Below, in pieces: positions 61,617 to 64,000 of a DNA stretch of 64,000 bases. Position 1 is the first letter of the stretch, and every line of letters starts with the position of its first letter. The notes below the pieces were generated by a model that saw only the letters and a program-made list of their open reading frames with translations, did no database searches and had not been told where the DNA came from. The stretch comes from DATLZU01 sp051293835 (GTDB lineage: Bacteria; Nitrospirota; Nitrospiria; Nitrospirales; Nitrospiraceae), in the NCBI GenBank assembly GCA_051293835.1, contig JBPKMA010000002.1, forward strand, positions 310,001 through 374,000. The letters are read 5' to 3'. The position numbers and the translations under genes are program-made.

Positions 61617-62184
61617 GGGACACGCGCGTTCCGATACCGCCCAGCCTGTTGGCGGTCCTCGGCGCCGTCCTCGCCGCCACGTCCGGCTGTGACGGTCTGC
61701 ACGAGAGCAGCCGCACTGGCGTCGTGCAAGATGTCCAGATCCGCGACCAGCTCAGCCCGATGATCCGTACGTTACTGTCGGCGACGAAGTCCGCTGGCAG
61801 AATCTGCAGGAGGGCCCCGTCAACGTGGGTCTCCTCGAACACAAGAAACTGGACCAGGTCTCCTGCCAGAAGGGATTCATGAGCTTCGGCGCGATCCAGG
61901 ATCTCGTGACAATCAAGCCGGAGCAGTACGCGAGCCTCTGTTTCGGGCAAGCCGGGACGATCCATCCCAATGCTTGGTTGGAACCCGATGATCCCAAGGG
62001 CACAATGAACCCAACCGCCACGATTCGGGTGAACGAGGTGATGCTGGAACCGTCATGCGTGAGACGCAGAGGGCGACGAGCGAGACTCGCGCAAAATGCC
62101 CGGCCGGAAGAAGGCGGCTCCGCCCACCCCACTCGTCTCGCCTGTCGCGCGGCTGTCCATCGGGAACCGATCGCTGGCCACTGA
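61613..62184 (+). pseudogene. Cupredoxin-like lipoprotein, frameshifted
   Basis: ATG 61613 overlaps the glycosyltransferase stop. The start encodes a lipoprotein signal (LLAVLGAVLAATSGC). After a one-base shift near 61740 the frame reads DPYVTVGDEVRWQNLQEGPV, SCQKGF and ASLCFGQAGTIHPNAWLEPD, a small beta-sandwich with cupredoxin-like order (xGDxVxW, a later Cys). Copper ligands cannot be assigned with certainty. The downstream frame runs on to 62184, past where such a domain should end. Confidence 0.55.
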
Positions 62185-62222
62185 TGGCGGAGAGTCGAGA
62201 GTTGTCATACAGGGATAAAAGG

Positions 62223-63503
62223 ATGCCTGCCAACGACACCCTCCTGACACCCGAGACCGAGGAAAAAGTTCGGCGACTCGGCGAGGCCGACATCCTGGTC
62301 GGAATTCCCAGTTACAACAACGCCGAAACGATCGGGCATGTCGTGCGAGCCGTCAACGCGGGCCTGGCGAAGTATTTCCCCGGCGCCCGGTCTGTCCTGG
62401 TCAACTCGGACGGAGGCTCGTCGGACGGGACGCAGGAAGTGGTCAACAAGACGGTTGCAGATCTCCACGCCCTGTTCATCGGCGACCGCCAGAGTCCGCT
62501 GCACAAGATCATCACACCCTACCACGGCATTCCCGGAAAGGGCAGCGCGTTCCGGACCATCTTCGAGATTGCCCGCCGGCTGAAGGCGAAAGCCTGCGCT
62601 GTGGTGGATTCCGATCTGCGCAGTATCACGCCCGAATGGATCGAGCTACTGATTCGCCCCATACTGGATGAGCACTATGACTACGTGGCGCCGTACTACC
62701 TCCGCCATAAGTACGACGGCACCATCACCAACAGCATCGTCTATCCGCTGACGCGCGCGCTCTACGGACAGCGGGTCCGCCAGCCCATCGGGAGCGATTT
62801 CGGATTTTCTGGTCGCTTGGTCGATCATTATCTGGACAAGCATGTCTGGGAATCCGACTTCGCCAAGTTCGGCATCGACATCTGGATGACGACAGAAGCC
62901 ATCGCCAGCGGTGCCCGCGTGTGCCAGAGCTTCCTGGGTCCCAAGATCCACAACCCGAAGGATCCGGCCACGGACCTGCCCGCCATGCTGGTTCAGGTGT
63001 TAGGTGCCGTTTTCGCCTTGATGGAGGAACATGCCGCCATCTGGTCCGCGCTCCAGGGATCGAATCCCGTCAAGCTGTTCGGCTTTCAGTACGAGGTCGG
63101 CGTCGAGCCCGTCAACGTCAATGTGGATCGGATGATCGCCACTTTCCGGCAAGGCTTGACGGACCTAGGTGCGATTTGGGATCAGATGCTTTCGCCCGAG
63201 ACGATGAAGCGGCTGCGCTCCCTGGGAACCGCTTCGCCGCAAGAGTTCCGCATCCCGGACGATCTGTGGGCGCACGTGGTCTATGACGCCGCCGTGGCGT
63301 ACCATGAACGGGTGATGCCCCGCGACCATTGCCTCAAGGCGTTTACTCCACTTTATCTGGGCCGTACCGCTACGTTCGTGCTGGAAACTCAAGCCTTGAC
63401 TTCGGCGGAAGCCGAGAGCCGCATTGAGGCCCTGTGTCAAGCCTTCGAGAAACACAAACCGTACCTGGTAGCGCGATGGAAACACACCGCAAGCAGCTCA
63501 TAG
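62223..63503 (+). CDS. Family-2 glycosyltransferase (glucosyl/mannosyl-glycerate synthase-like)
   Basis: 426 residues. The nucleotide-sugar domain has ILVGIPSYNNAETIGHVVRA, NSDGGSSDGT and the DSD metal motif in AVVDSDLRSITPEWIELL, followed by RQPIGSDFGFSGRLVD and a helical C-terminal domain (DIWMTTEAIASGARVC). No membrane segments, so it is cytoplasmic. It is likely to make a small glycoside such as glucosylglycerate rather than a polymer. The ATG at 62223 has AGGGAT upstream, and ATG 62184 is possible. The channel gene after it supports osmotic adaptation, which is inference. Confidence 0.85.
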   Translation: MPANDTLLTPETEEKVRRLGEADILVGIPSYNNAETIGHVVRAVNAGLAKYFPGARSVLVNSDGGSSDGTQEVVNKTVADLHALFIGDRQSPLHKIITPYHGIPGKGSAFRTIFEIARRLKAKACAVVDSDLRSITPEWIELLIRPILDEHYDYVAPYYLRHKYDGTITNSIVYPLTRALYGQRVRQPIGSDFGFSGRLVDHYLDKHVWESDFAKFGIDIWMTTEAIASGARVCQSFLGPKIHNPKDPATDLPAMLVQVLGAVFALMEEHAAIWSALQGSNPVKLFGFQYEVGVEPVNVNVDRMIATFRQGLTDLGAIWDQMLSPETMKRLRSLGTASPQEFRIPDDLWAHVVYDAAVAYHERVMPRDHCLKAFTPLYLGRTATFVLETQALTSAEAESRIEALCQAFEKHKPYLVARWKHTASSS

Positions 63504-63573
63504 CACGCTCACATCGCGGCGAGCTGATTGCTGCTCGCTATTCGCCCGGATCCGCCGAGGCGGGGAGGCGATC

Positions 63574-64000
63574 ATGAAAGTCATGATGAAAGACTTTTGG
63601 GAAAAGGCGTTGTTGCAGCCGCTGGAACTCTTGGGCCGCCAGGTGGTGGGCATTCTTCCGAACATCCTCGCGATGACCATCATCCTGCTGGGAGGCTTGC
63701 TCGTCGCTTGGGGCATCAGTCATTTCATCGAACGGGTGCTGCGGATGGTCGGGCTGGATCACCTGTGTAACCGGATTGGCGTGAGTGCGGCCTTGCTGCG
63801 CGGCGGCGTAAAGACGGACCCTTCGCGCCTGGCCGGACGCGCCGCCTACTGGCTAATCGTGATTTTCTCGACCATGGCGGCGTTGGGAGCCCTGAACCTG
63901 CAACCGATTAACCAGTTCGCCAAATCATTCCTGGCTTATATCCCGCATCTGTTCACGGCAGCGGTGATCTTGGTGGCCGGGTATCTCTTGTCCAATTTCA
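63574..64000 (+). CDS. MscS-type mechanosensitive channel-like membrane protein (cut by right edge)
   Basis: The first 142 residues are visible: an amphipathic N-terminus, then membrane helices MTIILLGGLLVAWGISHFIE, AAYWLIVIFSTMAALGAL and LFTAAVILVAGYLLSNF. The pattern is the conserved TM-helix type found in small-conductance channel relatives. GGGGAGGCG lies before the ATG at 63574. It follows the glycosyltransferase by 70 nt. The pore and beta domains, if any, are outside the window. Confidence 0.75.
   Translation, partial: MKVMMKDFWEKALLQPLELLGRQVVGILPNILAMTIILLGGLLVAWGISHFIERVLRMVGLDHLCNRIGVSAALLRGGVKTDPSRLAGRAAYWLIVIFSTMAALGALNLQPINQFAKSFLAYIPHLFTAAVILVAGYLLSNF

Noticed and set aside
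1..64000. CRISPR arrays, rRNA genes, replication origin, B12 riboswitch
   Set aside because: No regularly spaced repeats, rRNA signatures or DnaA-box clusters were seen, and no recognisable B12-box lies upstream of the mutase genes.

Overview
The window is about 60% GC bacterial chromosome. The gene content fits a free-living, metabolically flexible bacterium, most likely Nitrospirota (Nitrospirales-like). That placement is an inference from three things: the Fur-rubrerythrin-FeS oxidoreductase-DUF3501 block, the paired family-2 glycosyltransferases beside a channel gene, and the many PAS/GAF sensor remnants. No rRNA or other marker here settles it. There is no CRISPR array, no intact insertion sequence and no prophage.

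Layout. 1-4 kb: a penicillin-binding protein cut by the left edge, divergent from typA and a coupled unknown gene. 4-10 kb: redox and iron genes (peroxiredoxin, thioredoxin-like protein, an internally duplicated pterin synthase, an A-type Fe-S carrier). These are followed by a Fur/PerR-type regulator, rubrerythrin, an Fe-S oxidoreductase and DUF3501, headed by a perfect Per-box-like palindrome, and then rmlC. 10-13.3 kb: small genes (a frameshifted unknown, a MoaD/ThiS-like protein, HU, a YkgJ-type cysteine-cluster protein) and tRNA-Arg(CCG) and tRNA-Lys(CTT). 13.3-16 kb: a decayed stretch ending in a broken GAF hybrid histidine kinase. 16-18.4 kb: HtrA and Hsp20.

18.6-28.3 kb (minus) is one long collinear series: a heme-oxygenase-like diiron protein, acyl-CoA ligase, thiolase, 3-hydroxyacyl-CoA dehydrogenase, enoyl-CoA hydratase (frameshifted), patatin, a helix-turn-helix protein and tryptophanase. 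An AT-rich control region separates it from a 23-kb plus-strand catabolic superlocus (28.6-51.8 kb). That superlocus holds a half-length HPPD-like dioxygenase, homogentisate dioxygenase, a fumarylacetoacetase-family hydrolase and a phosphoribosyltransferase-like protein. It continues with branched-chain-type 2-oxoacid dehydrogenase E1a/E1b/E2, thiolase and 3-hydroxyacyl-CoA dehydrogenase, and with methylmalonyl-CoA mutase in two subunits flanking a metallo-beta-lactamase-fold gene. Then come methylcrotonyl-CoA carboxylase beta, methylglutaconyl-CoA hydratase, HMG-CoA lyase, a short MeaB, a TPR lipoprotein, another enoyl-CoA hydratase, and the methylcitrate genes prpD-prpB-prpC plus an acyl-CoA synthetase. 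Together these would funnel tyrosine, leucine/isoleucine/valine and propionyl-CoA into acetyl-CoA, fumarate, succinyl-CoA and pyruvate. Several expected partners (E3, acyl-CoA dehydrogenase, biotin carboxylase subunit, epimerase) are not in the window.

51.8-64 kb: an OmpA-like coiled-coil lipoprotein, small secreted proteins, a sigma-like protein (frameshifted) paired with a membrane coiled-coil protein, and a run of frameshifted genes (sensor kinase, LuxR-type response regulator, glycosyltransferase, cupredoxin-like lipoprotein). The window ends with an intact family-2 glycosyltransferase and a MscS-type membrane protein cut by the right edge. Single-base indels, several in short homopolymers, recur here. 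Telling real decay from assembly error is the main caveat for this end.
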